Counted from the first letter of the stretch, positions 19,451 to 30,737 are shown. The stretch is 64,000 bases of DNA from Leptospira ainazelensis (GCF_016918785.1 NZ_JAFFPT010000013.1:87277-151276); one strand, 5' to 3'. Translations and numbers: made by a program. The notes: generated by a model from the sequence alone, not told the origin.

Positions 19451-19699
19451 TTAACTTACTTTCTGTTTTAAGTATTCGTTTTGTCTGGCAATTTCCAACT
19501 TAGCTTCCAAATAAGCAACGGTCGCGTCAATGTCGTCATTTGAAATTCCGGGATATTCGCGAAGGATTCCTTTTCTAGACATTCCCGATAAAAGCAAGTC
19601 TAGTATTTCTAAAACACGGACTCCGGTTCCTTTGATAAAGGGTTTTCCGCCCAAATACCCAGGAATCATTTCAATCGAAGTAAACTCGTCGTTACTCAT
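19451..19699 (-). CDS. DUF433 family protein (antitoxin-like), orphan
   Basis: An 82-residue DUF433 protein. IEMIPGYLGGKPFIKGTGVRVLEILDLLLSGMS is the typical family core, followed by a short winged-helix-like DNA-binding part (LREYPGISNDDIDATVAYLEAK). Members often act as antitoxins for PIN-type toxins. No PIN-domain or other toxin lies next to it on either side, so it is either a solitary member or its partner has been lost. Confidence 0.8.
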   Translation of the reverse strand: MSNDEFTSIEMIPGYLGGKPFIKGTGVRVLEILDLLLSGMSRKGILREYPGISNDDIDATVAYLEAKLEIARQNEYLKQKVS

Positions 19700-19866
19700 A
19701 TATACTCAATAACAGTGAGACCCTCTAAAATTTGTAGCGGAAAAGTTTTTTTCGAAATTCGCTTCCTCTTTATTTTTTTGTATACTGCATTTTTGAAATT
19801 ATATTTCTCTTTCGACTTGTTCCCCGAATTTTAAGGAACATAAGCTTTCAAAAAATCTCCTAAAAA

Positions 19867-20205
19867 TTACTTTGATGAACTGCTCGAAGAAGAGGAGGAA
19901 GAGGAAGATTCGGAAGGACATTTCGGGTAAAACGCTTCGCAAGAAAGTAGAAAAACAATTCCTTGATTGGAGGTGCAGAAATTAGTGATCGGTTTGTCCG
20001 TGCTCATCGTATTGAAAATGCAGTATGAGAATAGTTTTTCGTAACATTCACTCCTCTTTTTGTTTTTACCTGCACAACTCGAACTTTGCGGTTCGAAATC
20101 GTGGGAAGCGCATTGTAAGAGAAAAGAAATTAGGAGAATCAACCGCAACCGATTGAGAAAACCTTTACTTGGCAGAAATGGCTCATTTGCGGATTTTTGT
20201 GACAT
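19867..20205 (-). CDS. Putative lipoprotein with a polyserine C-terminus
   Basis: Unrecognised protein. With the ATG at 20205 it is 112 residues: a basic N-terminus, a hydrophobic core and lipobox LLQC (Cys about residue 31), then a Cys-rich exterior part and a C-terminal run of twelve serines. The serine codons are mixed (TCT, TCC, TCG, AGC, AGT, TCA), so the run is not a simple DNA slippage repeat. An alternative ATG at 20289 would add 28 residues and move the hydrophobic segment inward, which fits a lipoprotein less well. No clear ribosome binding site. Probably envelope-anchored; function unknown. Confidence 0.45.
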   Translation of the reverse strand: MSQKSANEPFLPSKGFLNRLRLILLISFLLQCASHDFEPQSSSCAGKNKKRSECYEKLFSYCIFNTMSTDKPITNFCTSNQGIVFLLSCEAFYPKCPSESSSSSSSSSSSSK

Positions 20206-20317
20206 AATTTTAGGAGGCTTCGATAAACAAAGGAACGATTTAATTTCTTTTTGTGCTTTTAGGATCAGAATTTCTTTGAAAAATTGCAAAAAACCCCGGT
20301 TTCATTGCATTTTATAA

Positions 20318-20842
20318 ATGGTCCATTCCGATTCTACAGATTTTTCAACCCTCTACGAAGAAAACCATAAGACTGTTTACCACTTTCTTCTCAAAATATC
20401 CGGCGATCCGGAAGTTTCGGAAGATCTTACACAAGAAGCCTTTCTAAAAGCCTTCACTTTTTTTGCAAAGTTCGATCCGAATATTGCTTCCTTTAGCACT
20501 TGGGTTTGTTCCATTGCAAAAAATTTGTATTTCAAGCATTATAATAAACAGAAAAAGGAATTTGGAAATCTTAGCATCGGTGATCTGGTCCTAGATATAG
20601 AAGTAAATCCGGAAATTCCTGAAAATTTAGAGAAAGCTTTTTTAGAAAAAGCAATAAAAGATTCAATTGAGAGTCTTCCTGAGCCCGAAAAGAGTATAAT
20701 ACTATTTAAGGAACTAGAAAGGAAAACCTTAAAAGAAACCGCGTCGGCGCTTGGAATCTCGGAAAGGACAGTCAGCAGAAGATTGATTTCTGCCGTCTCT
20801 TTACTAAGAGAGAAAATGGAAAAACAAGGACTACAATTCTAA
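20318..20842 (+). CDS. ECF-family RNA polymerase sigma factor
   Basis: A 174-residue extracytoplasmic-function sigma factor. Region 2 is DLTQEAFLKAFTFFAKFDPNIASFSTWVCSIAKN (about 35-70) and region 4 is a helix-turn-helix (ETASALGISERTVSRRLISAV, about 144-165). It is followed ten bases later by the FecR-like gene, the usual sigma/anti-sigma arrangement, so activity is likely gated by that protein. Target promoters unknown. Confidence 0.9.
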   Translation: MVHSDSTDFSTLYEENHKTVYHFLLKISGDPEVSEDLTQEAFLKAFTFFAKFDPNIASFSTWVCSIAKNLYFKHYNKQKKEFGNLSIGDLVLDIEVNPEIPENLEKAFLEKAIKDSIESLPEPEKSIILFKELERKTLKETASALGISERTVSRRLISAVSLLREKMEKQGLQF

Positions 20843-20852
20843 ACTCTACACT

Positions 20853-22223
20853 ATGAAGTTGAAAGTTGATAACATAGAACAATTCGAGGACCTGCTGGGG
20901 AAATATCTCTTTGGCGAATTGAATGCGGAAGGTAAGAAAGAATTACTGAATTTCGTACTCAAAAACGAAAAGGCCCGTTCTATATATCAGGCTACGACTC
21001 AAACAAACTCAATCGTAACCTACGCGCTTTCGGATTTGGAAAAAGGGAAGGGGTCAGGTTCCGGGGAGAATCGTTTCGGAAAACTATTAGAATTCAGAAA
21101 TTCCGTATTTCAATCCGGTTGGATCGTTTCCAGTTTAGCCGCTGCGATTTTTCTTGTCTCCGGGGTTTCGATCTGGCTGGGTTTTCAGTCCGATTCAAGC
21201 GCAAAACTGGAACAAGCATTTATCAATTCTTATGGAGATTGCAAGATCGACGGAATTGCTTCTCAACCCGGGGCCAATCTTCTAAATCGTAAATTGGTCT
21301 CCGGCAACTATTCAATTTGTGAATTCCAAGTGGAAGGGGCAAAGAGCGTAGCGGTGCGCGTTCTCCCGGATTCGGAAGTTTCCGTGACGGGGGATCGAAA
21401 AAATTCTTCAGTAATGGTGGATCGTGGATCGGTGCTCATTGACTCCGTAAAAAGTGAAACGGATCCATCGGAGGGTTTGCTCTCGATTCTTTCTCCGGAT
21501 GTGCGCGCTCTTTTAGTCGGTACAAAAGTCGTTTATTCTCGAAAGATCGGAGAATTTCATTCCGATTTGGATTTGAATGTTTTGGACGGAAAAGTCGAGA
21601 TTGAAACCGGTCCTTCGGTTGCCTTTGAAAAAACCGCAAACACTCTGACCGAAGAGGAAAGGGAATTTTTAAAACTCAATTTCCCGATTTTATTTCAAAG
21701 TAAAAAAGTCGAAATCAACCGGGGACAATCTTTATCTTGGAAAGGGATTCCGGAATCCGGTCTCAAAAAAATCCGATCCCTGGAAAAGAGTATCGAAGAA
21801 GCGAAAGCGAAAGGAATCAAAGTCGAAGGCGATTTCGTTTTCGCACTTTCGTCGGACGTTCAAAAATTAAACGGAGATCATATTTTTGCGATCGATCAAA
21901 ATTTAAGTAAGAAGATTAAGAATCTCCTTCCAAGCGAAGAAAAAGATCTTACGGCTAAATTCAATTCTATGGTTCGTTTTCCGCCGACCGATTTACACGA
22001 AGTCGAAAAGTTAAAGTCCTTGGTCGCAAAATTGGACAATACTCCTCTGATTCAAATTCTAAAAGATAAGAATCAGCCGGACATTGAAAGAGTCATCTAT
22101 TTCAAGGACGGCTCGAAAGTGAAAGGTTTTGTCTATCAGCACGATAGCTTTTATATTCTTCTGAAATCGGACGGAAATCTATTGTTTCCAGTCGATGCTG
22201 TCGACTCGATCGATTTCGAATAA
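20853..22223 (+). CDS. FecR-domain membrane protein, probable anti-sigma regulator
   Basis: A 456-residue protein with a cytoplasmic helical part (1-85), one membrane helix (about 90-110), and a periplasmic FecR-like beta domain (about 140-250). The C-terminus (about 425-456, VIYFKDGSKVKGFVYQHDS) is a small beta-barrel motif seen again in the exported protein downstream. FecR proteins relay an outer-membrane signal to a cognate ECF sigma; here the sigma is the upstream neighbour. No TonB receptor is nearby. Confidence 0.8.
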   Translation: MKLKVDNIEQFEDLLGKYLFGELNAEGKKELLNFVLKNEKARSIYQATTQTNSIVTYALSDLEKGKGSGSGENRFGKLLEFRNSVFQSGWIVSSLAAAIFLVSGVSIWLGFQSDSSAKLEQAFINSYGDCKIDGIASQPGANLLNRKLVSGNYSICEFQVEGAKSVAVRVLPDSEVSVTGDRKNSSVMVDRGSVLIDSVKSETDPSEGLLSILSPDVRALLVGTKVVYSRKIGEFHSDLDLNVLDGKVEIETGPSVAFEKTANTLTEEEREFLKLNFPILFQSKKVEINRGQSLSWKGIPESGLKKIRSLEKSIEEAKAKGIKVEGDFVFALSSDVQKLNGDHIFAIDQNLSKKIKNLLPSEEKDLTAKFNSMVRFPPTDLHEVEKLKSLVAKLDNTPLIQILKDKNQPDIERVIYFKDGSKVKGFVYQHDSFYILLKSDGNLLFPVDAVDSIDFE

Positions 22224-22297
22224 AAGACTCGATCATTTTATACAATTCTCTGAAATTATCTATAAGTTTGATTCGTATCGACGAATTTAGCAAAACC

Positions 22298-23200
22298 ATG
22301 CGAAATCAATCGAAACTATTGTTGTGTCCCAAAAAAAACAATATCTGTTTTTTCATTTTTATCCTTTGTGTTTCGCTTTTTTTCCCCTGTTTTTTAGAGG
22401 ATTTATCCGCGGATAACGTCATCCTGAGAAACGGAATCGAATATAAAAACGTAAAGACCGTATTAGGAAAATCCTCGGTTACGATTGAATCCGAAACGGG
22501 TTCCGTGATTCATATCCCCATTCAGTCGATTAAGTCCATTAAGTCGGTTCCGATTCAATGGACTAATACATCTAAGAATTCTTTGACGTCCGAAGACGAG
22601 AATGCCGGCAACGGGAATGATTTATCGAAAGATTCGAAAACGAATTCGGACCCGCGGTCTTCGGCTGGAAGTAATTTCGAGACTGCAAAACAATCGGTTC
22701 GAGAGGCTTTTCCAAGTTTGATTCCCGGATGGTCGGGTCTCTATCTATTAGGTTATCCTTCTTTAGGCGCCTTGTTCTCCCTTACCGAACTTTATCTTGT
22801 TCACTTGATTTCGTTGTATTCGAAACCGGCGCCCCGTTTTTTCGATGATCCGGCAAATTTCCTTTCTGCATATGCGAATCTTGATTCTAATATTTCCTCC
22901 GAAAATCCGAAATTTATCAGTTTGGTGTTTACTTATGAAAATGCTTCTTTGGTAAAGGATCCGATTTCAGGCGGGTATACAACCGAAGAGAAAATCAAAG
23001 AAGGGAGAGAGAGAGCGGTAACCGGATTGATTTCCGTTTTGCTTTTGGATTTTTCCGTTACTCAAGCGATTTCTATGGTAAGTAAGAGGAAAGATAAAAT
23101 TTCTATGGAGAGCGGTTCTTTTGAACTTAAATTCGGAAGTCGTTTTAGGCCTGAGGTAGGAGAATCGGAATCGAAGTTTTCCTTGGTTTATTATTTTTAG
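22298..23200 (+). CDS. Exported protein of unknown function in the sigma/FecR operon
   Basis: A protein of 300 residues from ATG 22298 (an upstream TTG at 22268 is less likely because it lengthens the signal peptide). A signal peptide (FFIFILCVSLFFPCFLEDLSA) is followed by a beta motif (NVILRNGIEYKNVKTVLG) like the end of the FecR-like protein, a Ser/Asn-rich linker, and hydrophobic segments (GWSGLYLLGYPSLGALF; GLISVLLLDFSVTQAI) that may enter the membrane. It should be part of the same operon and may be the sensed or controlled envelope component. No family recognised with confidence. Confidence 0.55.
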   Translation: MRNQSKLLLCPKKNNICFFIFILCVSLFFPCFLEDLSADNVILRNGIEYKNVKTVLGKSSVTIESETGSVIHIPIQSIKSIKSVPIQWTNTSKNSLTSEDENAGNGNDLSKDSKTNSDPRSSAGSNFETAKQSVREAFPSLIPGWSGLYLLGYPSLGALFSLTELYLVHLISLYSKPAPRFFDDPANFLSAYANLDSNISSENPKFISLVFTYENASLVKDPISGGYTTEEKIKEGRERAVTGLISVLLLDFSVTQAISMVSKRKDKISMESGSFELKFGSRFRPEVGESESKFSLVYYF

Positions 23201-23238
23201 GAGGGCCCCCGTTTTTATTCTGGGCAGCCCTCTTTTTT
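23201..23238 (+). terminator. Rho-independent terminator of the sigma/FecR operon
   Basis: GAGGGC (23201-23206) pairs with GCCCTC (23227-23232), followed directly by TTTTTT. It sits one base after the stop of the exported-protein gene. Confidence 0.8.
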
Positions 23239-23239
23239 A

Positions 23240-23461
23240 TTAAGCAGTTGCGGAATCTCTTCCTATCTTTCCTAAGAAATATAAAACTACGCCGACGGCC
23301 ACTAAGCCTGCACGAATTGCCCAACCGGTCGCTACTCCCCAGTTGTCGATCCACATTAAAATCTTTAAGTTGTAGTTGAAAAAACTCAAAGCTCCGGAAA
23401 CGATTCCCGCGAAGGAAAGAAAAGCTCCAAACGAGGAGATCTTATCCTTGATTTGATCCAT
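23240..23461 (-). CDS. Small two-helix membrane protein
   Basis: A 73-residue hydrophobic protein with two predicted membrane helices (about 8-30 and 44-63) joined by a short turn (KILMWIDNWGVATGW). A GAAAGGGG purine stretch lies about 12 bases before the ATG. No family recognised. It converges with the sigma/FecR operon and is upstream, on the opposite strand, of ssrA. Confidence 0.6.
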   Translation of the reverse strand: MDQIKDKISSFGAFLSFAGIVSGALSFFNYNLKILMWIDNWGVATGWAIRAGLVAVGVVLYFLGKIGRDSATA

Positions 23462-23634
23462 AATATTTGCACCCCTTTCAATGAATTAACTACAAGGTTA
23501 ACAGCTGAAATCTTCTTTTTTCTCCTTTTTTAATTCAAAGTCTTCTTTCTTTCCTATAAAATTCTTGTTTTGATAAAAAACTTGCGAGCGCTTCTAAGTT
23601 TTTAAATTCTGACAGTCTAATTAAAAGATAACTC

Positions 23635-23982
<348 letters not shown>

Positions 23983-24285
23983 TCGCATTCATTTGAATTG
24001 ATTGTATCGATTTTAGAATTCTCTCGGTCCGGATTTTTTCCATCACTTCGATGCACTTTTCTTTTTCCAAAAAATATGGAAATCTCGAAATTCTCCATCT
24101 AAGATCTTCCCTTCGAAATTTGAATTCTAAACGCTTTATGTTTGAACCGTACCCGACTTTCAGAAGTCTGATACTTATAAGATTCGATTTTGTTAGGAAC
24201 CAAGAAAAATAAGCCTCACATTCTTATCAAAGAACCGCAATCATTGGATTTAATTTTTTTCCTTTAGGGAGTTAGGAGATGGAAA
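23983..24285. other. Non-coding stretch after ssrA
   Basis: About 300 bases without a supported gene. It should contain the ssrA 3' processing signals and the promoter of the DsbA-like gene at 24286. A TTAGGAGA ribosome binding site is visible at 24272-24279. No terminator hairpin found. Confidence 0.45.
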
Positions 24286-24936
24286 TTGGAAACTAAAATT
24301 TCAATTTATTCGGACGTCGTTTGTCCTTGGTGTTATATCGGAAAAAAAAGAATCGAGGAAGCGATCGAACTTCGTAAAAAGTCCCATCCCGATGATAAGA
24401 TTGAAATTGAATGGAAGGCTTTTCAACTCAATCCAGATCTTTCCAACGAAGGTGAAGATCGAGTTTTACACATGACCCGAAAGTTCGGTTCTTTGGAGCG
24501 GGTCAAGATGATGGTGCAAAGAGTAGCCGATATCGCGGTTGCCGAGGGTCTTCCCTTTTCTACGGAACAACAAGGTCATCAGCCGAATACGTTCTTATTG
24601 CACGCGTTGATTCGAAGAGCGAAAGACAAGGGAAAGGCATCCGAACTTGCCGGAATCTTCTTCAAAAATTTCTTTGCGGAAGGCAAGAATCTTTCGGACG
24701 CGAACGTAATCTTGGAAAGTTTGAAACAAGCCGGTTTGGATGAGGAAGACTTCAACTACATTAAAGAAAATGAATCTCTTTTAAAAGAAGTTCAAGAAGA
24801 AGAATTGAGAGGACGGCAATTGGGTGTTTCCGGAGTTCCATTCTTTGTCTTTAACGAAAAATACGCCGTTTCCGGAGCGCAGGAATCCGGCGTATTTTTG
24901 CAAGTTTTCGATCAACTGGCGAAAGAAACTCCTTAA
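24286..24936 (+). CDS. DsbA/FrnE-family thiol oxidoreductase
   Basis: A 216-residue thioredoxin-fold protein with active-site CPWC at residues 13-16 and the helical insertion typical of FrnE/2-hydroxychromene-2-carboxylate isomerase relatives; cis-Pro loop GVPFFVFNEKYAVSGAQ near residue 185. No signal peptide, so it is cytoplasmic. Start is TTG 24286, placed by the AGGAGA just upstream; no ATG is in frame nearby. Precise substrate unknown. Confidence 0.9.
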   Translation: METKISIYSDVVCPWCYIGKKRIEEAIELRKKSHPDDKIEIEWKAFQLNPDLSNEGEDRVLHMTRKFGSLERVKMMVQRVADIAVAEGLPFSTEQQGHQPNTFLLHALIRRAKDKGKASELAGIFFKNFFAEGKNLSDANVILESLKQAGLDEEDFNYIKENESLLKEVQEEELRGRQLGVSGVPFFVFNEKYAVSGAQESGVFLQVFDQLAKETP

Positions 24937-24957
24937 AGGAAAAAACTTTCTTTGTGT

Positions 24958-26850
24958 TTATTTGAGATCGTAGACTAGCTTATAAGCAACGTCTTCTTCC
25001 TTTGACCAGGGTAATTGGAAAGGAACCTTTCTTACTTTTAGTCCGGCTTCTTTCAAATAATTCCGAATTTCACTGTCCCTGAAAATCGCTTCTGAAAAAG
25101 CGATTTCTCCCGAATCTGTGATTCCCTGGAGTTTAGAAGCATAGTTTACGGTGTTTCCAAAAAAATCGATATTGCTGTTTAGGTTTACGGCCAGACATGG
25201 TCCTGTATGGACGCTGATTCGAATTTGGATTCGATTTTCAGGAGATATCTGAAATACCTTCTGCAATTCAACGGAGGCTAATAAAGAATCCAACGGGCTT
25301 GAAAACGAAGCCATCACCGCGTCTCCAATCGTTTTTACAACGGCCCCTCTGTTCGCTTTGATGATACGAAAAACTTGTACGAAGTGTTCTCTTACTTCTT
25401 TGAACGCCCCCGTATCACCCTCTGAAATATAGAATCGAGTGGAGCCAACAATATCCGTAAAAAGAATCGTTTGAACTCCGATATCGAGTTGAAGATCGGA
25501 AGCGATTGCCTGTTCCGTAAATAAATCGCGGAATTCTTGAAAGTTAAATAATTCCGCAGGCCTTAGGCTGTAAGCGTCTTCTTTTTTTTCTTCGATGACA
25601 AATGTTCGCGGAGAAAGTTCGCTGTTGTAGATTTGTACCGTGGGTCCGGGGCTTGCCGTAAGTTCTTGTTCCGATTGGTCGGCGGTCCAGCGAATCGTTT
25701 CGTTCGAGGACGGTTGTAGTTCCAGAAGATTGTATTTTTTTTCCCCCGCGATTCTAAGACGATAGATTCCGTCCGTTAATAATAAATTTGTAATGTATTC
25801 CGCTCCGGGCGGAATCGTCCTTTGAAAACGGATATGGGACTTTGTAGCCGGTTCCGCGGCGCAAAAATATCTTTTTTGAACTTCTCTTATCGAAGGGTGA
25901 ATGTGAAACGTAATTTCGATCGTATTGAGTTTGGAAGATTCAAAATCGATTCCACAGACGTCGCAGGAGTCCTGCGATGGAACGTCGCCCAGGTTGTTGA
26001 GTTCGGACCTTACACCTCTACAATGCGGACAGATTACGTCCCAGGAAAGAGTAAAAAGACCCTGTCTACAACCGTGCAAAAAAAGCAGCAAAAGAGTTTC
26101 CAAGGGGATTTTCCAATCCAACGCCAACTTTTTAATTCGAATTCGATAGAGTTCGTTTTCATCCTCGGAAAGAATATAATGAATGACTCGATCGATCAAA
26201 GATTCTTCGATTCCTTCCCGCACTAAATTGTCTCTGATTTGTTTTAGTTTTAGGTTTTCCGCGGCCGGCTCCGATTTTTTCAGAGCGTTATTAAAGTCTA
26301 TAATCGAATCGTTTCTTTTTCTGGTTTTGATGTCTTCCAGAACTCCCAAAAGTCCTTTTTGGTAGTCCTGAAAAAGTTGTTTCATTCCGATGGGAAGGAT
26401 GAGCTTTCCTAGAATTCCTCTGGGGATCCAGCCGAAATACACTGTGAGTTTTGTTTTGTTAGGCGAAAGTTTTTCCGTTAAATATCGACATCGAACGTAT
26501 TTACCGAATCCTTTACTATAGATTCTTGCGTTATTCAAACCTTTGCAATATTCCCATTCCCAAGGAACTTCCTCCCATTCCATGAGTATGCCCGCGTTTC
26601 TGGAACGACCGAATAACTTGCCTTCCTTTTCCACGTATTTCATTTCGGGAATGCCGATTCTTTTGTTAAACGAAGAGGTATCGATGAGCCAGGGCCAAAG
26701 AGATTCTAGGTCGATATCCAATTCGAATTCCCAAAGTACCTCCACCGGTTTTCCCGATCGGGTCCATTCTTCGTCCCAAGGATATTGTTTTAAGAATTCG
26801 CCGAGATCTAAAATTTCTTTGGATTTGATTTTAGTCTGATTAGTTTCCAT
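24958..26850 (-). CDS. Class III adenylate/guanylate cyclase with SRPBCC/DUF5939 N-terminus and zinc ribbon
   Basis: A 630-residue protein. Residues about 25-180 resemble an SRPBCC ligand-binding fold; about 190-440 match DUF5939 and include a zinc ribbon (CPHC...CDVCG, about 278-300); the catalytic domain (about 455-615) has metal Asp 466 in FTDIVGST and Asp 510 in IGDAV, plus Lys 506 suited to adenine recognition. In VNYASK the position of the transition-state Arg (573) is Lys, which could reduce or alter activity. No membrane segment. Divergent to avtA. Confidence 0.85.
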   Translation of the reverse strand: METNQTKIKSKEILDLGEFLKQYPWDEEWTRSGKPVEVLWEFELDIDLESLWPWLIDTSSFNKRIGIPEMKYVEKEGKLFGRSRNAGILMEWEEVPWEWEYCKGLNNARIYSKGFGKYVRCRYLTEKLSPNKTKLTVYFGWIPRGILGKLILPIGMKQLFQDYQKGLLGVLEDIKTRKRNDSIIDFNNALKKSEPAAENLKLKQIRDNLVREGIEESLIDRVIHYILSEDENELYRIRIKKLALDWKIPLETLLLLFLHGCRQGLFTLSWDVICPHCRGVRSELNNLGDVPSQDSCDVCGIDFESSKLNTIEITFHIHPSIREVQKRYFCAAEPATKSHIRFQRTIPPGAEYITNLLLTDGIYRLRIAGEKKYNLLELQPSSNETIRWTADQSEQELTASPGPTVQIYNSELSPRTFVIEEKKEDAYSLRPAELFNFQEFRDLFTEQAIASDLQLDIGVQTILFTDIVGSTRFYISEGDTGAFKEVREHFVQVFRIIKANRGAVVKTIGDAVMASFSSPLDSLLASVELQKVFQISPENRIQIRISVHTGPCLAVNLNSNIDFFGNTVNYASKLQGITDSGEIAFSEAIFRDSEIRNYLKEAGLKVRKVPFQLPWSKEEDVAYKLVYDLK

Positions 26851-27048
26851 GTCGATTCTCCGGTTCCCGTAAAAAATTTGTTTCTATAATTCGTGATCAT
26901 AAATTCTGCAAGAGTGTTTTAGACGATTCTTACAATCATAAAAGGAATGGGAAGACGATCCGATTCTTCGTAAAAAGAATCCACAAAATTTCTCTTTTCG
27001 ATTAGATTCTGTTTCCTGCTTTAGAGTTTGGAAGAAATTTGGTACGGT

Positions 27049-28302
27049 ATGGAATATTCTCAATTTGGACAAAAATTCAAGAAGCAAACCGGAATCGGAC
27101 AACTGATGGATGATTTGGGCAATCCTCCGGCCGGCGCGTGTATGCTGGGAGGAGGAAATCCCGCTTCGATCCCCGAAGTCGCGGAAGTTTGGAAAAAAAT
27201 TCTGTCAAAACAAATCGAATCCGGAAGTTTAAAAAGAATTCTCGGTAGTTACGAATCTCCGGCGGGAGTTCAAGAGCTACGAGAATGTGTCGCGTCCATT
27301 TTATCCGAAGAATCCGGAACTAATATCTCCGAAAATCAAATCGCTATCACCAATGGAAGTCAGAACGCATTCTATCTTTTGTTAAATTTTTTCTCGGGCA
27401 AATTTCAAAAAGGCAAAAATAAAAAAATTCTTTTTCCCATTCTTCCGGAATACATAGGATATACGGATCAGACTTTGGAAGCGGATTCTTTTTTATCGTT
27501 TCAGCCGAAAATTCAAGAGATCGATTCTTATTCTTATAAATATTTTATCGACAAGGAAAAGTTTGAAACCGTGCCCGATTGGAAAGAACAATCGGGTTGT
27601 ATCTGCGTCTCTCGGCCTACGAATCCTACCGGAAACGTGATAACCGATGCGGAATTGGAATTTCTGATTTCAAAAGCGAAGGAGGCCGACATACCTTTGT
27701 TAGTCGACAATGCCTACGGTTTTCCTTTTCCAGGAGTTGTTTTTGCGGAAAGTTCCTTCATTCATAACCCCGGGATGATTCAGGGATTCAGTCTTTCCAA
27801 GCTGGGACTTCCCGGAGTGAGAACCGGATTTGTTTTGGGCGATCCGGAAACGATAGAACTTTTGCACAAAGCCAATTCGGTTATCAATTTGACGAGCGGA
27901 AGTCCGGGCCAGTATATCGCACTCGAACTTTTCAGTTCGGGAGAATGGAAACTTTTATGTAAGAACGTTATTCGGCCTTATTATCAGAGGAAGTCCGAGT
28001 TTGCAAGAGAGGTGATTCGCCAAAACTGGAGTTCGAATCTGGATTATAGAATTCACCAAAGCGAAGGCGCTTTTTTTCTTTGGGTTTGGGTAAAAAATTT
28101 AAAACTTACGGTTTCGGAATTATATCCGATTCTAAAAGAAGCGGGCGTGATCATCGTTCCCGGTAAAACTTTTTTTCCGGGAGCCGAGCCGAGTTGGGCT
28201 CATAGAGAGGAATGTTTTCGTTTGAGTTTTGTGAGAGAAGAGAAGGAGATCGAAGAAGGAATTTTGAGAATCGGTCGAGTATTGGAAAAATTCTCCAAAT
28301 AA
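27049..28302 (+). CDS. avtA: Valine-pyruvate aminotransferase
   Basis: A fold-type I PLP enzyme of 417 residues from ATG 27049. [10 protein letters not shown] and [16 protein letters not shown] match the AvtA N-terminus, which is why this start was chosen over TTG 27028. The PLP lysine is in [13 protein letters not shown] (about residue 254) and RPTNPTGNV precedes it. AvtA interconverts pyruvate and alanine with valine and its keto acid. Confidence 0.9.
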   Translation: MEYSQFGQKFKKQTGIGQLMDDLGNPPAGACMLGGGNPASIPEVAEVWKKILSKQIESGSLKRILGSYESPAGVQELRECVASILSEESGTNISENQIAITNGSQNAFYLLLNFFSGKFQKGKNKKILFPILPEYIGYTDQTLEADSFLSFQPKIQEIDSYSYKYFIDKEKFETVPDWKEQSGCICVSRPTNPTGNVITDAELEFLISKAKEADIPLLVDNAYGFPFPGVVFAESSFIHNPGMIQGFSLSKLGLPGVRTGFVLGDPETIELLHKANSVINLTSGSPGQYIALELFSSGEWKLLCKNVIRPYYQRKSEFAREVIRQNWSSNLDYRIHQSEGAFFLWVWVKNLKLTVSELYPILKEAGVIIVPGKTFFPGAEPSWAHREECFRLSFVREEKEIEEGILRIGRVLEKFSK

Positions 28303-28391
28303 AAAGGTTTCGTCCTGTCATTCGGAATGGAAGACTGGATACTTAGAAAGATTCAATTTATCGAAATCACCTTGTTATATCATTGGAAAAA

Positions 28392-30737
28392 ATGGAAAGT
28401 ACCGAACAGGACATAAGCTTTGAAGAACTGGCGGCGAGTAAGCCGGTGGAAATCCAGTCTCTTATGCCGGATTATATCTTTTTAAACGAAGGCGCGGTCG
28501 GACTCTCCGCAACTGCCCGTTGTATCTTAGACGAACTAAGAGACTGGCATAAAAAAACCGAAAAACACGGTTCGAAAGGGATTCATCCCTCTTATTTGCT
28601 CACGTTAGACAAGCTTTCCGAACTTCTCAATAAATATAGAAATCTAAGCGAACAATCGAAGTCGCCTCAAAGTGTGGATTTTGCTTTGCGGCAGTTGGTC
28701 GATTATGAGAAAAAAGGAAAAAACAAATCCGCATACATCTATCCTTTTCTTGTTCGTAACGGCGCCAAGGTCTTGGCTCGTATTGCGATCGCAAGTCCGC
28801 AAAAAGAAACAAAGACGGACGTAACTCCGTTTCGTGTCGCTTGTTTCGAATTTTCGGAAGAGATGATCGATTTGATTCTTCAAAACCGGGCTAAAAAACC
28901 GAAACTTCCGGACGAGGACAGCCCCGGCGCTTTTTTACTTCATAAGAATAAGGCCGGAAAAATCTGGCTGTTTCCGAAGTTGGCATCGATCGAAGCAGAA
29001 TTCTCGACCTTGCTCAAACGAGGATTTCAACCTTACAGTTATATTCCGATGATGGATTTTTTACGGGATTTTCTTACCTATTCGATCAAGAAGAATTATG
29101 TGATGAAAATTCTTCCGGATTATCATATCATTCTGGACGATCTTCAATTAAATCCGGACGGTTCTTATGTAAATCAGCCGGAAGTTATTGCGCATTATCG
29201 TTGTCAGGCGGATGCGCTTGAAAAATTCGCGATCCCTTATCTCAAGGAACTGAGTGAAAGAGCGGGTTACAGTCTATTTAAAACTAGAATCGCCGAATTT
29301 GAACAGACTCACGTTCAACTTGTGGAACCGGGAAGAAAACAAAACAGCGAAAAAGTCAAAGCCCTCATTTCGCTTATCAACGATTATCCTTTCGATCGCG
29401 AGACGGACGAACTTGGGAAAAAAATTTCCGAAACTTGCAGAACCTCGATTCAAATTCTTTCTAGATTGATCGAAGAAAAAGACAAGCTGGTTCAAAGAAA
29501 AGAAGAGAACGTTTTTAAATCTCTTAAAACGAGAATTCTGAATAAGATCGCGGAGACTACTCTACAAGACCAAACTCTCTACAAATTTTCACCGGAACAA
29601 AAGTTGAAGTCTTCCGGATTGTTGGACGAAACACGTTATCCGGCATTGGTTGAGGAATTAAAAAAAGACATCGCGGCTCAGTTTGGAATGAAAGTGATTG
29701 AAAAACAGGATCAGACTTCCGAAATCTACGCGGTCGATCCGGGATATATGGCGGCCGTTTTACACAAATTGAGCGGAATGGCTGCGAGCAATTCTTCATT
29801 TCAAAAGGATTTGGATATTGCGAGAGAAATTAATTCAACTCTCAGTAATCCAAAACATCCGGGTCTCAACGCTAAGTTGAAAGCGGATAGTATCGTCAAA
29901 TTGCAACAAGGAATTCAGGTACTCGAACAAATAGAGGCCGAAAAACAACGTTCTCAGGAATTCGCGAAGAAGTTTAATCTTCCGATGGGAATGTTGGGTT
30001 TTGTAGCGAGTATGATTTTATTCTTAATCGCATCCGTTCATTTTAAAACCACCGGAGTTTTGTTCGTGGGAATTCCGGTAAGTTTGTTTTTAGGTTTTAT
30101 GCTAGCTTTCTACTTTCGAGATAAGGAAAAATCGGATATTCTCGGGGGCGGAGGAAGCGGATCCAGTTCGCTCGGATCGGGTTTTAAGGGAGAATACGGA
30201 TCGGCAACTTCTTCCTCGGCTGACGGTTTTTATTCCGGGAATGACGATTCCGAAGAGGAGCATACATATACAAAAGGTGAAACTCCCAAAGAGAAAAAAG
30301 TGAGCTTGATTGCAAAAGGCGCGGAGAGGTTCGTATTTCCAAGTCGCTTTACAAAAATCACCGATAAGATTCATGATTCCCGCTCGTTGCGTAAGAAGAT
30401 CTATGAGAATTTGGACAACATTCGAAACAGCGTGGCGCATCTTAAGGGAGAAAAAGACGACGAGAAAGTTGCCTCAACGATCGAATACGCGTTGTTGCAG
30501 AATTCGGCGACGATCATTATTCCGGACGACCTGGTTCCTCAGGGAATGCCAGGCTCGATCATACTAAATCATAACGACTTAAAGGCTCCCTTGATTCGGG
30601 ACCAGATATCCGAATTTTTGCGCAACGAAGCCCAAAAGAAAAAATACGATAAGAAGCTCGTGAAATATTATACATTCTTAATCAATACGATCGAAGTGGA
30701 ATATTATAAATACCTTCCGAGCAGAAAGAAGAAATAA
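28392..30737 (+). CDS. Large protein of unknown function with two membrane helices
   Basis: A 781-residue protein (from ATG 28392; TTG 28383 is an alternative). The first ~530 residues are mixed helical with no recognised domain. Two adjacent membrane helices follow (about 535-555, [16 protein letters not shown], and 562-582, [18 protein letters not shown]), then a low-complexity Gly/Ser linker and a soluble C-terminal ~140 residues (begins [11 protein letters not shown]). Its C-terminal block distantly recalls the end of the protein at 39354 ([10 protein letters not shown]...). Probably a Leptospira-specific inner-membrane protein. Confidence 0.6.
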   Translation: MESTEQDISFEELAASKPVEIQSLMPDYIFLNEGAVGLSATARCILDELRDWHKKTEKHGSKGIHPSYLLTLDKLSELLNKYRNLSEQSKSPQSVDFALRQLVDYEKKGKNKSAYIYPFLVRNGAKVLARIAIASPQKETKTDVTPFRVACFEFSEEMIDLILQNRAKKPKLPDEDSPGAFLLHKNKAGKIWLFPKLASIEAEFSTLLKRGFQPYSYIPMMDFLRDFLTYSIKKNYVMKILPDYHIILDDLQLNPDGSYVNQPEVIAHYRCQADALEKFAIPYLKELSERAGYSLFKTRIAEFEQTHVQLVEPGRKQNSEKVKALISLINDYPFDRETDELGKKISETCRTSIQILSRLIEEKDKLVQRKEENVFKSLKTRILNKIAETTLQDQTLYKFSPEQKLKSSGLLDETRYPALVEELKKDIAAQFGMKVIEKQDQTSEIYAVDPGYMAAVLHKLSGMAASNSSFQKDLDIAREINSTLSNPKHPGLNAKLKADSIVKLQQGIQVLEQIEAEKQRSQEFAKKFNLPMGMLGFVASMILFLIASVHFKTTGVLFVGIPVSLFLGFMLAFYFRDKEKSDILGGGGSGSSSLGSGFKGEYGSATSSSADGFYSGNDDSEEEHTYTKGETPKEKKVSLIAKGAERFVFPSRFTKITDKIHDSRSLRKKIYENLDNIRNSVAHLKGEKDDEKVASTIEYALLQNSATIIIPDDLVPQGMPGSIILNHNDLKAPLIRDQISEFLRNEAQKKKYDKKLVKYYTFLINTIEVEYYKYLPSRKKK

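Noticed and set aside
19451..19699. Toxin-antitoxin pair around the DUF433 gene
   Set aside because: No PIN or other toxin gene on either side.
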